Below are positions 46,915 to 55,686 of a DNA stretch of 64,000 nt, piece after piece (within the stretch, counting starts at the first letter, position 1; each line of letters opens with the position of its first letter). This DNA comes from Pseudomonas sp. C2B4 (GTDB lineage: Bacteria > Pseudomonadota > Gammaproteobacteria > Pseudomonadales > Pseudomonadaceae), in assembly GCF_013359695.1 (NCBI RefSeq), contig NZ_JABFMU010000019.1, forward strand, positions 32,333-96,332, read 5' to 3'. The notes under the pieces are model-generated. The model searched no databases. It saw only the letters and a list, made by a program, of their open reading frames with translations, and was not told the DNA's origin. The position numbers were made by a program, and so were the translations under genes.

Positions 46915-47541
46915 ATGAACTCCGTTTTTATTGTCGACGACCACCCTGTCATCCGACTTGCCGTTCGAATGCTACTTGAACACGAAGGCTACAAAGTCGT
47001 CGGTGAAACCGACAATGGGGTCGATGCCATGCAGATGGTCCGCGAGTGCATGCCTGATCTGGTCATTCTCGATATCAGCATTCCCAAACTGGATGGCCTG
47101 GAAGTACTGGCCCGTTTCAACGCCATGAGTACTCCTCTGAAAACATTGGTACTTACGGCGCAATGCCCGACACTTTTCGGTATCCGTTGCATGCAATCCG
47201 GCGCTTCGGGATATGTCTGCAAACAGGAGGATCTCAGCGAGCTGGTCAGCGCCATAAAAGCAGTATTGTCAGGTTACAACTACTTCCCAAGCGAAGCATT
47301 GAATCCGGTTCGCGGCGATGAAGCGCGTTGCGCCGAACTGGAACTATTCAAATCCGTCAACGATCGGGAGCTGATGGTGTTGCAACTATTTGCACAAGGT
47401 CGCACCAACAAGGAAATTGCCAAAGGCATGTTTCTAAGTAACAAGACTGTCAGCACTTATAAAAAACGCCTCATGCAAAAACTCAAGGCCAAGTCTTTGG
47501 TTGAACTCATCGAAATGGCAAAACGTAACGCGTTAGTGTGA
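46915..47541 (+). CDS. BvgA/RocA-like LuxR-type response regulator
   Basis: 208 residues from ATG 46915. The receiver (1-120) has V-D-D-H-P-V-I-R and the phospho-Asp in L-V-I-L-D-I-S-I-P-K. The LuxR helix-turn-helix (145-205) has V-N-D-R-E-L-M-V-L-Q-L-F and N-K-E-I-A-K-G-M-F-L-S-N-K-T-V-S-T-Y. It resembles BvgA, EvgA and Pseudomonas RocA proteins. The following gene encodes its BvgS-like kinase, overlapping or nearly touching the stop. The dgt neighbour suggests the rocA2/rocS2 locus of P. aeruginosa, although the gene order inside the pair differs. In that species Roc systems control fimbriae and efflux. Confidence 0.85.
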   Translation: MNSVFIVDDHPVIRLAVRMLLEHEGYKVVGETDNGVDAMQMVRECMPDLVILDISIPKLDGLEVLARFNAMSTPLKTLVLTAQCPTLFGIRCMQSGASGYVCKQEDLSELVSAIKAVLSGYNYFPSEALNPVRGDEARCAELELFKSVNDRELMVLQLFAQGRTNKEIAKGMFLSNKTVSTYKKRLMQKLKAKSLVELIEMAKRNALV

Positions 47542-47549
47542 GAGACAGG

Positions 47550-50500
47550 ATGCCCAGTCGTTTAAAGGACTACTTGATACTGATGACCGTGGGCCTGTGC
47601 CTGAGCACCTCATTGCTCGCGGCACAAAGCAGTGATCCCTACACATTGCTGAGTCGCTCGGCGGCTGGGCACCTGGCGATCCAACTGGATGACTCGCAAC
47701 GGCAATGGCTCAAGAACAAACAAGAACTGATCCTTGGCACCTCGGCACCGGACTACCCGCCCTTCGACCTGACGCTCAGCGGCCACGACTATGAAGGTTT
47801 CACCGCTGATTACGCGGGCATTCTCGGCAAGGTCACCGGCTTGCCGATCAAAATAAAGCGCTTCGCATCCCGGGGAGCGGCCATTGAAGCGCTTGAAAAC
47901 AACGAAGTCGACCTGCTGGGTACCGCCAATGGGTTCGAGGCTCGAAATCCTGACATCGTGCTGTCAGCCCCCTATGCCGTGGACCAACCGGTTCTCGTGA
48001 CCCGTGAAGGCGAAACCCGATCCCTGACCGATGGCCTGGCCGGTATGCGCCTGAGCATGGTGTACCACTACCTGCCGCTGGAGGAAGTCAAAGCCCTGTA
48101 TCCCCAGGCGATCATCACACCCTACCCGTCCTATCAGAACGCAATCAATGCCGTCGCCTTCGATCAGGCCGATGTGTTTCTTGGCGACACCATTTCTACC
48201 CATTACATGATCAACAAGGGCTACCTGAACAACATCCGCATGGCCAACTTCGGCAAACACGAAGCACACGGTTTCAGTTTCGCGGTGCACAAGAACAATC
48301 CTCAGTTGCTAGCCATCATCAATGCCATGCTCATGGCCATTCCCACCAGTGCTCGAGAAAACATTGCCAAACGCTGGAGCGCCGGAAGCGACATTCTGCT
48401 CACCGATCACAAGCTGGCACTCAGTTACAGCGAGGAACGCTGGCTTGCACAACATCCGGTCGTCCGCGTGGTGGTCAATGAAGCTTTCGCACCGCTGACG
48501 TTTTTCGACAGTGCTGGTAACTTTCGTGGCGTTGCCGCAGATTTGCTTGAGCTGATCAGATTGCGCACCGGTTTGCGCTTCGAAATCCAGCGCAGCCGAA
48601 GCGATAGCGAAATGATCCAGCGAGTCGAGAATGGCCAGGCTGATCTGATCGCAGCACTGCTCCCCAGCGCGCAACGGGACACCTCGCTGAATTTCAGTCG
48701 CCCCTACCTGCAAAACTCCTATGTTCTGCTGACGCGCAAGGCAGAAGCCAGCCCGACCAACCTTACACAGCTTCAAGGCAAACGCCTGGCCATTGCCCAG
48801 GGTCATCCGTTGATAACGTACCTGCGCAGCGAATTCCCGCTGGTAAAGCTCATCGAAACACCAGATACGTTCAGCGCCGTGGAGATGCTGGCGGAGGGAC
48901 AGGCAGAAGGCACAGTGAACTCACTGGTGATAGCAAATTACTTCATTTCATCGCTGCTTTTCGAACATACCCTGCAGATCAGTACGACCATCGGCACCGA
49001 GCAGCCGGCCTTTTCCCTGGCCACCAGCCGGGAGGCCAAAGAACTGCACGATATTCTCAACAAGGCGCTATTGAGTATCGCTCCAGAGGAACTGGGCATT
49101 ATCAACAGCCGCTGGCGGGGTTATTCGGCGTCCTCGCACAGCACCTGGCGCAACTATCACCGGCTGTTCTATCAGATCGTCACCGCTGCCGGCGTGTTGT
49201 TACTGATTTCCGTGGCCTGGAACGCTTACATGCGTCGTCAGATCAATCAACGCAAGGCAGCCGAGCGCGCGTTGAATGATCAGTTCGAATTCATGCGCTC
49301 GCTGGTCAATGGCACGCCTCATCCCATCTATGTACGAGATCGCCAGGGTCTGCTGCAAAGCTGCAATGACAGCTACCTGCAAGCCTTCAATGCGAAACGC
49401 GAAGACGTTATTGGCAAAAGCGTCATCCAGGGCACCCTTAGCAACGCCTTTGAAGCCCGGGAATACCAGGCCGACTATCAGCGCGTCGTGACCGAGGGCA
49501 GGCCCTTGATACTGGACCGCCCGTTGCACATTGGCGGTCGCCGGTTGACGATCTACCACTGGATACTGCCCTACCGTGACTCAAGCGGTGAAGTGCAAGG
49601 CATCATCGGTGGCTGGATAGACATCAGCGAACGCCGGCAACTGCTCGATGACCTGCGTTGCGCAAAAGAGCGTGCCGATGAAGCCAACCGGGCCAAAAGC
49701 ACGTTTCTGGCCACCATGAGTCATGAGATCCGCACGCCGATGAATGCGGTCATCGGACTGCTTGAACTGACACTCAAGCGGATCGAGCACCAACATCCCG
49801 ATCGCCCCGCCATTGATGTGGCGTACAACTCGGCGAAGGATCTGCTGGAACTGATCGGCGACATTCTCGACATCGCACGCATTGAATCCGGACACCTGAG
49901 CATGAGCCCGGAACGTGTCGATCCAAGAGAAATCGTGGCGTCGGTGGTACGTATCTTCGACGGCCTGGCCCGGCAGAAAGCGCTTGAACTCAAGTTGGAT
50001 TTCAATCCGGACAATCCTCCCATCGATGTTTTGCTGGACCCGATGCGCTTCAAGCAGGTGCTGTCCAATCTGGTCAGTAACGCCATCAAATTCACCGAAC
50101 AGGGAGCAGTCAGCATTACCGTCGACCTGCGCCCGACTACCGAGCCCGGTCAGGTGCAGTTGCAAGTGCAGGTCCAGGACAGCGGCATCGGGATCAGCGC
50201 CCAGGACCAACAACGCCTGTTCGAGCCCTTTGCTCAGGCCGAGAGTGCTGGACAAGCCGCCCGAGGCGGTACCGGACTTGGCCTGGTCATCTGTCGCAGC
50301 CTGTGTGAAATCATGGGCGGGAGCCTGCAACTGAGCAGTCAGCCAGGTGTCGGCACGCAAGTGCAGATGTCGCTGTTACTGTCGGCGCTACCACAAGAGG
50401 CCAGGGAGGAAAAAACTGAAACACCGATCCAGGTCGCCGTCACCCCATTGAACGTTCTGGTGGTCGATGACCATGCGGCCAATCGCTTGCTCATGTGCCA

Positions 50501-51191
50501 GCAACTGGAATTTCTGGGCCATCACTACAGCATCGCGCAAGACGGTCAGGCAGGATTCGAGGCATGGAAAGCCGACGTCTTCGATCTGGTGATCGCCGAT
50601 TGCAACATGCCGGTCATGAATGGCTACGAACTGGCTCGAGCCATTCGCCAGCACGAAAAACAAAAGCTACAACCGCGATGCACTGTTCTGGGGTTCACCG
50701 CCAATGCACAACCGGAAGAAGTTCAACGCTGCAAGCTCGCCGGAATGGATGACTGTCTGTTCAAGCCCCTGACGCTAAGCGCGCTGAGCCAATGGGTTAA
50801 AAGCATTTCACCGACCTCGCCCACACCGGCTTTCAGCCTGGAAGGCCTGCAGCAGTTGACCGGTGGCAACCCGGTATTGAACCATCGTTTGTTGACCGAA
50901 CTGCTCAACAGCAACCGTCTGGACCGTCAGGGATTGCTCGCGCTGTGCGGCTCCACGGACCCACAGGCATTTCTCGACATCGCCCACAAAATGAAGGGCG
51001 CCGCCCGAATCGCTCAGGCCACCCGATTAATCGACAGTTGCGAGGCGCTCGAAGCAACCTGCCGCGATGATTTCCACCCCGACAAAGTCGCCGAGCGCTG
51101 TGCGGCCGTGGAGCGCGCCCTGCTGGAACTGGACCAGGCACTGCTGCAAAAAATCGGGAAGAATGACGAAAGCAGGATGACGGAGGCTTAA
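47550..51191 (+). CDS. BvgS/RocS-like unorthodox hybrid sensor kinase
   Basis: 1213 residues from ATG 47550 (GAGAGACAGG upstream); GTG 47538, overlapping the regulator stop, is an alternative. Domains: signal peptide (1-25), two family 3 solute-binding (Venus flytrap) domains in the periplasm (about 45-280 and 290-525), membrane helix (~540-560), PAS (~590-700), kinase core with H725 in M-S-H-E-I-R-T-P-M-N, ATPase domain, receiver with D1017 in L-V-I-A-D-C-N-M-P, and Hpt with H1146 in A-H-K-M-K-G-A-A. The layout equals BvgS/EvgS. Phosphate should flow His-Asp-His to the adjacent LuxR regulator. Confidence 0.92.
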   Translation: MPSRLKDYLILMTVGLCLSTSLLAAQSSDPYTLLSRSAAGHLAIQLDDSQRQWLKNKQELILGTSAPDYPPFDLTLSGHDYEGFTADYAGILGKVTGLPIKIKRFASRGAAIEALENNEVDLLGTANGFEARNPDIVLSAPYAVDQPVLVTREGETRSLTDGLAGMRLSMVYHYLPLEEVKALYPQAIITPYPSYQNAINAVAFDQADVFLGDTISTHYMINKGYLNNIRMANFGKHEAHGFSFAVHKNNPQLLAIINAMLMAIPTSARENIAKRWSAGSDILLTDHKLALSYSEERWLAQHPVVRVVVNEAFAPLTFFDSAGNFRGVAADLLELIRLRTGLRFEIQRSRSDSEMIQRVENGQADLIAALLPSAQRDTSLNFSRPYLQNSYVLLTRKAEASPTNLTQLQGKRLAIAQGHPLITYLRSEFPLVKLIETPDTFSAVEMLAEGQAEGTVNSLVIANYFISSLLFEHTLQISTTIGTEQPAFSLATSREAKELHDILNKALLSIAPEELGIINSRWRGYSASSHSTWRNYHRLFYQIVTAAGVLLLISVAWNAYMRRQINQRKAAERALNDQFEFMRSLVNGTPHPIYVRDRQGLLQSCNDSYLQAFNAKREDVIGKSVIQGTLSNAFEAREYQADYQRVVTEGRPLILDRPLHIGGRRLTIYHWILPYRDSSGEVQGIIGGWIDISERRQLLDDLRCAKERADEANRAKSTFLATMSHEIRTPMNAVIGLLELTLKRIEHQHPDRPAIDVAYNSAKDLLELIGDILDIARIESGHLSMSPERVDPREIVASVVRIFDGLARQKALELKLDFNPDNPPIDVLLDPMRFKQVLSNLVSNAIKFTEQGAVSITVDLRPTTEPGQVQLQVQVQDSGIGISAQDQQRLFEPFAQAESAGQAARGGTGLGLVICRSLCEIMGGSLQLSSQPGVGTQVQMSLLLSALPQEAREEKTETPIQVAVTPLNVLVVDDHAANRLLMCQQLEFLGHHYSIAQDGQAGFEAWKADVFDLVIADCNMPVMNGYELARAIRQHEKQKLQPRCTVLGFTANAQPEEVQRCKLAGMDDCLFKPLTLSALSQWVKSISPTSPTPAFSLEGLQQLTGGNPVLNHRLLTELLNSNRLDRQGLLALCGSTDPQAFLDIAHKMKGAARIAQATRLIDSCEALEATCRDDFHPDKVAERCAAVERALLELDQALLQKIGKNDESRMTEA

Positions 51192-51239
51192 CTATGCTTG
51201 GACGCTGAGCAGTGTGTTAACCATCACGGAGTGACCTGC

Positions 51240-54185
51240 ATGCCCAGCCCACTGCGTCCGGATAAACGGCGGTTTTCCCTGCACGTTCACATCAGTGTGA
51301 TGTTTACCTGCCTGCTGTTGCTGACCGGAGTGGTACTGGGCATTTTCAATTATCAACAAACCACACAGATCATCCTGTCCAGCAGTGAAAAACTCTTCAA
51401 TCGCATAGAGCAGGATGTACGCCTCGATTTGAAGGCGACCTATGAACCGATCCGCCACCTGCTGAGCCTGCAGGTCGTCAACCCCGCAGTCCAGGCATCG
51501 GACCTGGAGCATCGCCTGGCGCTGCTTCGCCCCTTCAGCCAATCGCTCACCGACAACCCGGACCTGGCATCGCTGTACCTGGGCTACGGCAATGGCGACT
51601 TCTTCATGGTTCGCCCTCTGCGAACCGTCGACTTGAAAACCCTGCTCAAAGCGCCGGAGACAGCGGCTTATCAAGTGTGGAGCATTGAGCGAAACAGCAG
51701 TGGCCAGGTGAATTCGCAGTCCTTGTTTTTCGACCGGGACCTGGCCTTGATCGGTCGCCAGGTCAATCCGGACGAGCCTTACGATCCGCGTACCCGTGCC
51801 TGGTTTACCAGCGCCAGTGGCGATAACGACCAGATCACCACCGAACCCTATATTTTTTTCTCCACCCATAACGTCGGCACCACCCTGGCCCGACGCAGTG
51901 GCGAGCAGGTGGTGATGGGCGCAGACCTGACGCTGGCCGAGCTCAGCGCCACCCTGGCCAAACATGTGGTGACCCCTGCCACGGAAATCGTGCTGTTCGA
52001 TGGCGAGGGCAATGCCATCGCCTACCCCGACGCCAGCCGGTTGATTATCGACGATCAGACTGCCCGCCTGAGAAAGGCCGCCGACCTGAGCCCCAGCCTG
52101 GGTGCACTGCTCAACAGTCCGCTGCAAAGCAATCGCCTGAATGCCGACGGTCGCCAATGGATCGCGGCCCGCAGCAGCATGCAGGAAGGTGGCCCGCAGG
52201 GTTTGCAACTGGCGCTGCTGGTGCCGGAAGACGAATTGCTCGTCGATGCCTACCGCATGCGCTGGCAAGGTGCGCTGATTACCCTCGCAACGCTGCTGTT
52301 ATGCGTGCCGCTGGGCTGGCTGACCTCGCGAGTTCTGGTCAATCCACTGCGCGCTCTGGTGCGGGAAGCGGATGCGATTCGCAGCTTCGATTTCAATTTT
52401 CCGCTGTCCCGTCGCTCCCCGGTGCTTGAAATCGACCAACTGAGCGTGTCGATGGCACGCATGAAAGATACCTTGGCGAGCTTCTTCCAGATCACCGACA
52501 GCCTCAGCGCCGAAACCCGATTCACCCCGTTGCTGCAACGCGTCCTGTTTGAAACCGTGAAAATCGGCCAGGCCCAGGCCGGCCTGATCTACCTGCGCGA
52601 AGGTGACGGCGATCGCATGGAGCCCCACGGTCTGGTCATCAATGACACAGCGCAGAACCTGTCGTCCTTTGACATACGGACCCATGCGCTTCAGGACCCG
52701 CAGAGCCCTGCCTGGCTGCAGCAGTTGTCGACCGACGACAATGTCGTCAGCAATCTCGGTTTCGAGCAGGCGGGGGATTTGCAGAAAGTGCTGCTCGCAC
52801 TGAAATGTCCGCGGGTTCATCTGATCGGTATCCGCTTGCACAATCGCCATAACGAAACCGTGGGCCTGCTGGTTTTTTTGCTGGCCGACAGCGGTAACCA
52901 AAGTGATCTGGAGAAGCTGCGCCCGGACCGCATTGCGTTCCTGCAAGCCGTATCCGGCGCGGCGGCTGTGAGTATCGAAAGCCAACGCCTGCAAAACCGG
53001 CAAAAGCAACTGCTGGACGCGTTCATCAAGCTACTGGCCGGTGCGATTGACGCCAAGAGTCCCTACACCGGCGGACATTGTCAGCGTGTGCCGGCCCTGA
53101 CCCTGATGCTCGCCCAAGCCGCCGCAGCAAGCAAGGACCCGGCCTTCAGCGGCTATCAACCCTCGGATGAAGAATGGGAGGCGCTGCACATCGCCTCCTG
53201 GCTCCACGACTGCGGCAAGATCACCACCCCGGAATACGTCGTGGATAAAGCCACGAAACTGGAAACCCTGAATGATCGTATCCACGAAATTCGCACCCGT
53301 TTCGAAGTGCTCAAGCGCGATGCCTGGGTCAGCTACTGGCAAGCGCTCGCCCAGGGTGGTGATGAGCAACACCTGGTGCAATTGCGCGATGCAACGTTGG
53401 CCGGGCTGGACGATGATTTTGCCTTCGTAGCCCACTGCAATCTTGGCGGCGAGGCCATGGCGCAGGCAGACCTGCAACGCCTGCGCAGTATCGGCCAGCG
53501 CACCTGGACGCGAACCCTGGATGACCGACTGGGTGTTTCCTGGGAAGAGAACCGGCGTCAGGCCCGCACCCCGTCCCCCACCCTACCGGTCACCGAGTCG
53601 CTGCTGGCGGACAAGCCCGAGCATCTGCTCGAACGCGCCGAAGCCGAGCTCATAGCGCCGGACAATCCCTGGGGCTTCAAACTCGACGTACCACGCTACA
53701 AGTACAACCGCGGCGAACTCTATAACCTGAGCATTACCCGCGGCACCTTGACGGGCGAAGAACGCTACATCATCAATCACCACATGGTGCAGACGATCCT
53801 GATGCTCAGCCACCTGCCCTTCCCCGGCCATCTGCGCAACGTTGCGGAAATCGCCGGTGGCCACCACGAAAAAATGGACGGCACCGGTTACCCCAAACGC
53901 TTGAAGCGAGAGGAGATGAGCCTGCCGGCGCGAATGATGGCGATTGCCGATATTTTCGAAGCGCTGACGGCGGCCGACAGGCCCTACAAGAAAGCCAAGT
54001 CATTGAGTGAAGCGCTGGGCATCATGGCCAACATGTGCCGGGATGCGCACATCGACCCGGAGTTATTCGCACTGTTCATCAAGGCGCGCATCTATCTGCA
54101 GTACGCCGAGCGATTCCTCGACCCACAGCAGATTGATGCGGTAGACGCGTCAGCCCTGCTGATCAAGGCCGGCCTGTCGACTTGA
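51240..54185 (+). CDS. Membrane HD-GYP-type phosphohydrolase with Cache, HAMP and GAF domains
   Basis: 981 residues from ATG 51240 (ACGGAGTG upstream). N-terminal membrane helix, dCache sensor in the periplasm (about 45-330: D-P-R-T-R-A-W-F), second helix and HAMP (about 345-420), GAF (430-590) and an HD-GYP domain. H655-D656 in W-L-H-D-C-G-K and H875-H-E-x-x-D-G-T-G-Y-P are the metal and signature residues. They are about 220 residues apart rather than the usual ~60, so an insertion of roughly 150 residues splits the domain. Hydrolysis of c-di-GMP is plausible but unproven. It lies 48 bases after the kinase gene. Confidence 0.85.
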   Translation: MPSPLRPDKRRFSLHVHISVMFTCLLLLTGVVLGIFNYQQTTQIILSSSEKLFNRIEQDVRLDLKATYEPIRHLLSLQVVNPAVQASDLEHRLALLRPFSQSLTDNPDLASLYLGYGNGDFFMVRPLRTVDLKTLLKAPETAAYQVWSIERNSSGQVNSQSLFFDRDLALIGRQVNPDEPYDPRTRAWFTSASGDNDQITTEPYIFFSTHNVGTTLARRSGEQVVMGADLTLAELSATLAKHVVTPATEIVLFDGEGNAIAYPDASRLIIDDQTARLRKAADLSPSLGALLNSPLQSNRLNADGRQWIAARSSMQEGGPQGLQLALLVPEDELLVDAYRMRWQGALITLATLLLCVPLGWLTSRVLVNPLRALVREADAIRSFDFNFPLSRRSPVLEIDQLSVSMARMKDTLASFFQITDSLSAETRFTPLLQRVLFETVKIGQAQAGLIYLREGDGDRMEPHGLVINDTAQNLSSFDIRTHALQDPQSPAWLQQLSTDDNVVSNLGFEQAGDLQKVLLALKCPRVHLIGIRLHNRHNETVGLLVFLLADSGNQSDLEKLRPDRIAFLQAVSGAAAVSIESQRLQNRQKQLLDAFIKLLAGAIDAKSPYTGGHCQRVPALTLMLAQAAAASKDPAFSGYQPSDEEWEALHIASWLHDCGKITTPEYVVDKATKLETLNDRIHEIRTRFEVLKRDAWVSYWQALAQGGDEQHLVQLRDATLAGLDDDFAFVAHCNLGGEAMAQADLQRLRSIGQRTWTRTLDDRLGVSWEENRRQARTPSPTLPVTESLLADKPEHLLERAEAELIAPDNPWGFKLDVPRYKYNRGELYNLSITRGTLTGEERYIINHHMVQTILMLSHLPFPGHLRNVAEIAGGHHEKMDGTGYPKRLKREEMSLPARMMAIADIFEALTAADRPYKKAKSLSEALGIMANMCRDAHIDPELFALFIKARIYLQYAERFLDPQQIDAVDASALLIKAGLST

Positions 54186-54192
54186 TCAAAAA

Positions 54193-54675
54193 TCAGCAAT
54201 CGGTCAGACGCAGGAAAATCGCCGCCAGTTGTTCGATACCGGCCTGATCCTGCGCGGTGAAGCGAGCCAGCTTCGGGCTGTCGAGGTCCAGTACCCCGAT
54301 CAGGCGACCGTCCTTGACCAGTGGCACCACCAGCTCGCTGTTCGATGCACTGTCACAGGCGATATGCCCGGGGAACGCGTGCACGTCTTCGACCAATTGT
54401 GTCTGCAAGGTGGCCGCCGCCGTCCCGCATACGCCCCGACCGAACGGAATCCGCACGCAGGCGATCTGTCCCTGGAACGGGCCCAACACCAGCTCCTCGT
54501 CACGATTGAGGTAGAAGCCGGCCCAGTTCAAGTCTTCAAGTTGATTGAACAGGAACGCCGAAAACTGCGCGGCGTTGGCGATGAAATCCCGCTCGTCCGC
54601 CAGCAGCGATTCCAGCTGCGCGTGCAGCATGCCGTAGCCTTCGAGGCCCTGGCCGCTCTTTTGTAAATCGATCAT
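54193..54675 (-). CDS. msrC: Free methionine-(R)-sulfoxide reductase (fRMsr, GAF type)
   Basis: 160 residues from ATG 54675. One GAF domain with the three cysteines of fRMsr: C73, C83 and C107 in the contexts G-Q-I-A-C-V-R-I-P, G-V-C-G-T and H-I-A-C-D-S-A-S-N-S-E. It reduces free methionine-R-sulfoxide with thioredoxin. It overlaps the upstream ATPase gene by four bases. Confidence 0.88.
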   Translation of the reverse strand: MIDLQKSGQGLEGYGMLHAQLESLLADERDFIANAAQFSAFLFNQLEDLNWAGFYLNRDEELVLGPFQGQIACVRIPFGRGVCGTAAATLQTQLVEDVHAFPGHIACDSASNSELVVPLVKDGRLIGVLDLDSPKLARFTAQDQAGIEQLAAIFLRLTDC

Positions 54676-55562
54676 GCCTTGTGCTCCAACAGTTTCAGCC
54701 CGACCCAATAGCGGGCAAATTGATACGCGCAACGTCCGTTACGATTGCCGCGCCCCGTGGCCCAGCGCACCGCGAGGATGTCCAGCTCTTCGGTACGTTG
54801 CCATTCGAGGCCGGCCTTGTCGGCCAGTTGACCGATCCAGTGTTCGACGACGTTGAGAAAGTGTTCCTGGGTAAACGGATAGAACGACAGCCACAGGCCA
54901 AAGCGATCCGACAAGGCGATCTTGTCTTCCACCGCCTCACTGGGGTGCAATTCGCCATCGACCCTTTTCCAGTTCTCGTTATCGCTTTCCTTTTCCGGCA
55001 CCAGGTGGCGACGGTTGGAAGTGGCGTACAGCAACACGTTGTCCGGTGCCTGTTCAAGGGAACCATCGAGTACACTTTTGAGCACGCGATAGTCGCCCTC
55101 GCCCGACTCGAACGACAGGTCATCGCAGAACAACACAAACCGCTGGGGCAGTTTGGCGATCTGTTCGACCACCCGCGGCAAGTCCGCCAGGTGATCACGC
55201 TCGATTTCGATCAGGCGCAAACCGGCGTTGGCGTGCTCGGCGAGCAAGGCGCGAACCAGCGAGGATTTACCGGTGCCACGCGAACCCCAGAGCAAGGCAT
55301 GGTTGGCCGGCATGCCATCGAGAAACTGTTGGGTATTGCGCCCCAATTGTTCCACTTGCCGGTCAACGCCAATCAGGTCGGACAGGCGCATGTCGAGACT
55401 GACGTGCAGCGGCAGCAGAAAACCGCCACGTCCTTCACGCTGCCAGCGCGCAGCCAGGCAGTCTGTCCAGTCGATGGCTTGCCGAGGGGTGGGCAGCAGC
55501 GGTTCGATGCGGGCCAGAACGGCATCGGCGCGTTCAAGAAAAGCATTCAATCGGGAATCCAC
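54672..55562 (-). CDS. DUF815-type AAA ATPase
   Basis: 296 residues from GTG 55562 with GAGGAGAAG upstream; the frame extends further but without a ribosome site. P-loop G-S-R-G-T-G-K-S-S-L near residue 94, Walker B F-C-D-D-L-S near 145 and a sensor-1 region Y-A-T-S-N-R-R. DUF815 ATPases are conserved in proteobacteria but have no defined target. It is the first gene of a two-gene unit with msrC. Confidence 0.85.
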   Translation of the reverse strand: MDSRLNAFLERADAVLARIEPLLPTPRQAIDWTDCLAARWQREGRGGFLLPLHVSLDMRLSDLIGVDRQVEQLGRNTQQFLDGMPANHALLWGSRGTGKSSLVRALLAEHANAGLRLIEIERDHLADLPRVVEQIAKLPQRFVLFCDDLSFESGEGDYRVLKSVLDGSLEQAPDNVLLYATSNRRHLVPEKESDNENWKRVDGELHPSEAVEDKIALSDRFGLWLSFYPFTQEHFLNVVEHWIGQLADKAGLEWQRTEELDILAVRWATGRGNRNGRCAYQFARYWVGLKLLEHKA

Positions 55563-55686
55563 GTCTTCTCCTCGGGCACGTTCACAGTAATGATGACGAT
55601 ACAGCGACAGAACACAGCGTTCGATGACCGTACCAAGCCCCTGTACAAGGGCTCGCGGGAACATCGGCTTCCATGCATGATCGGCT

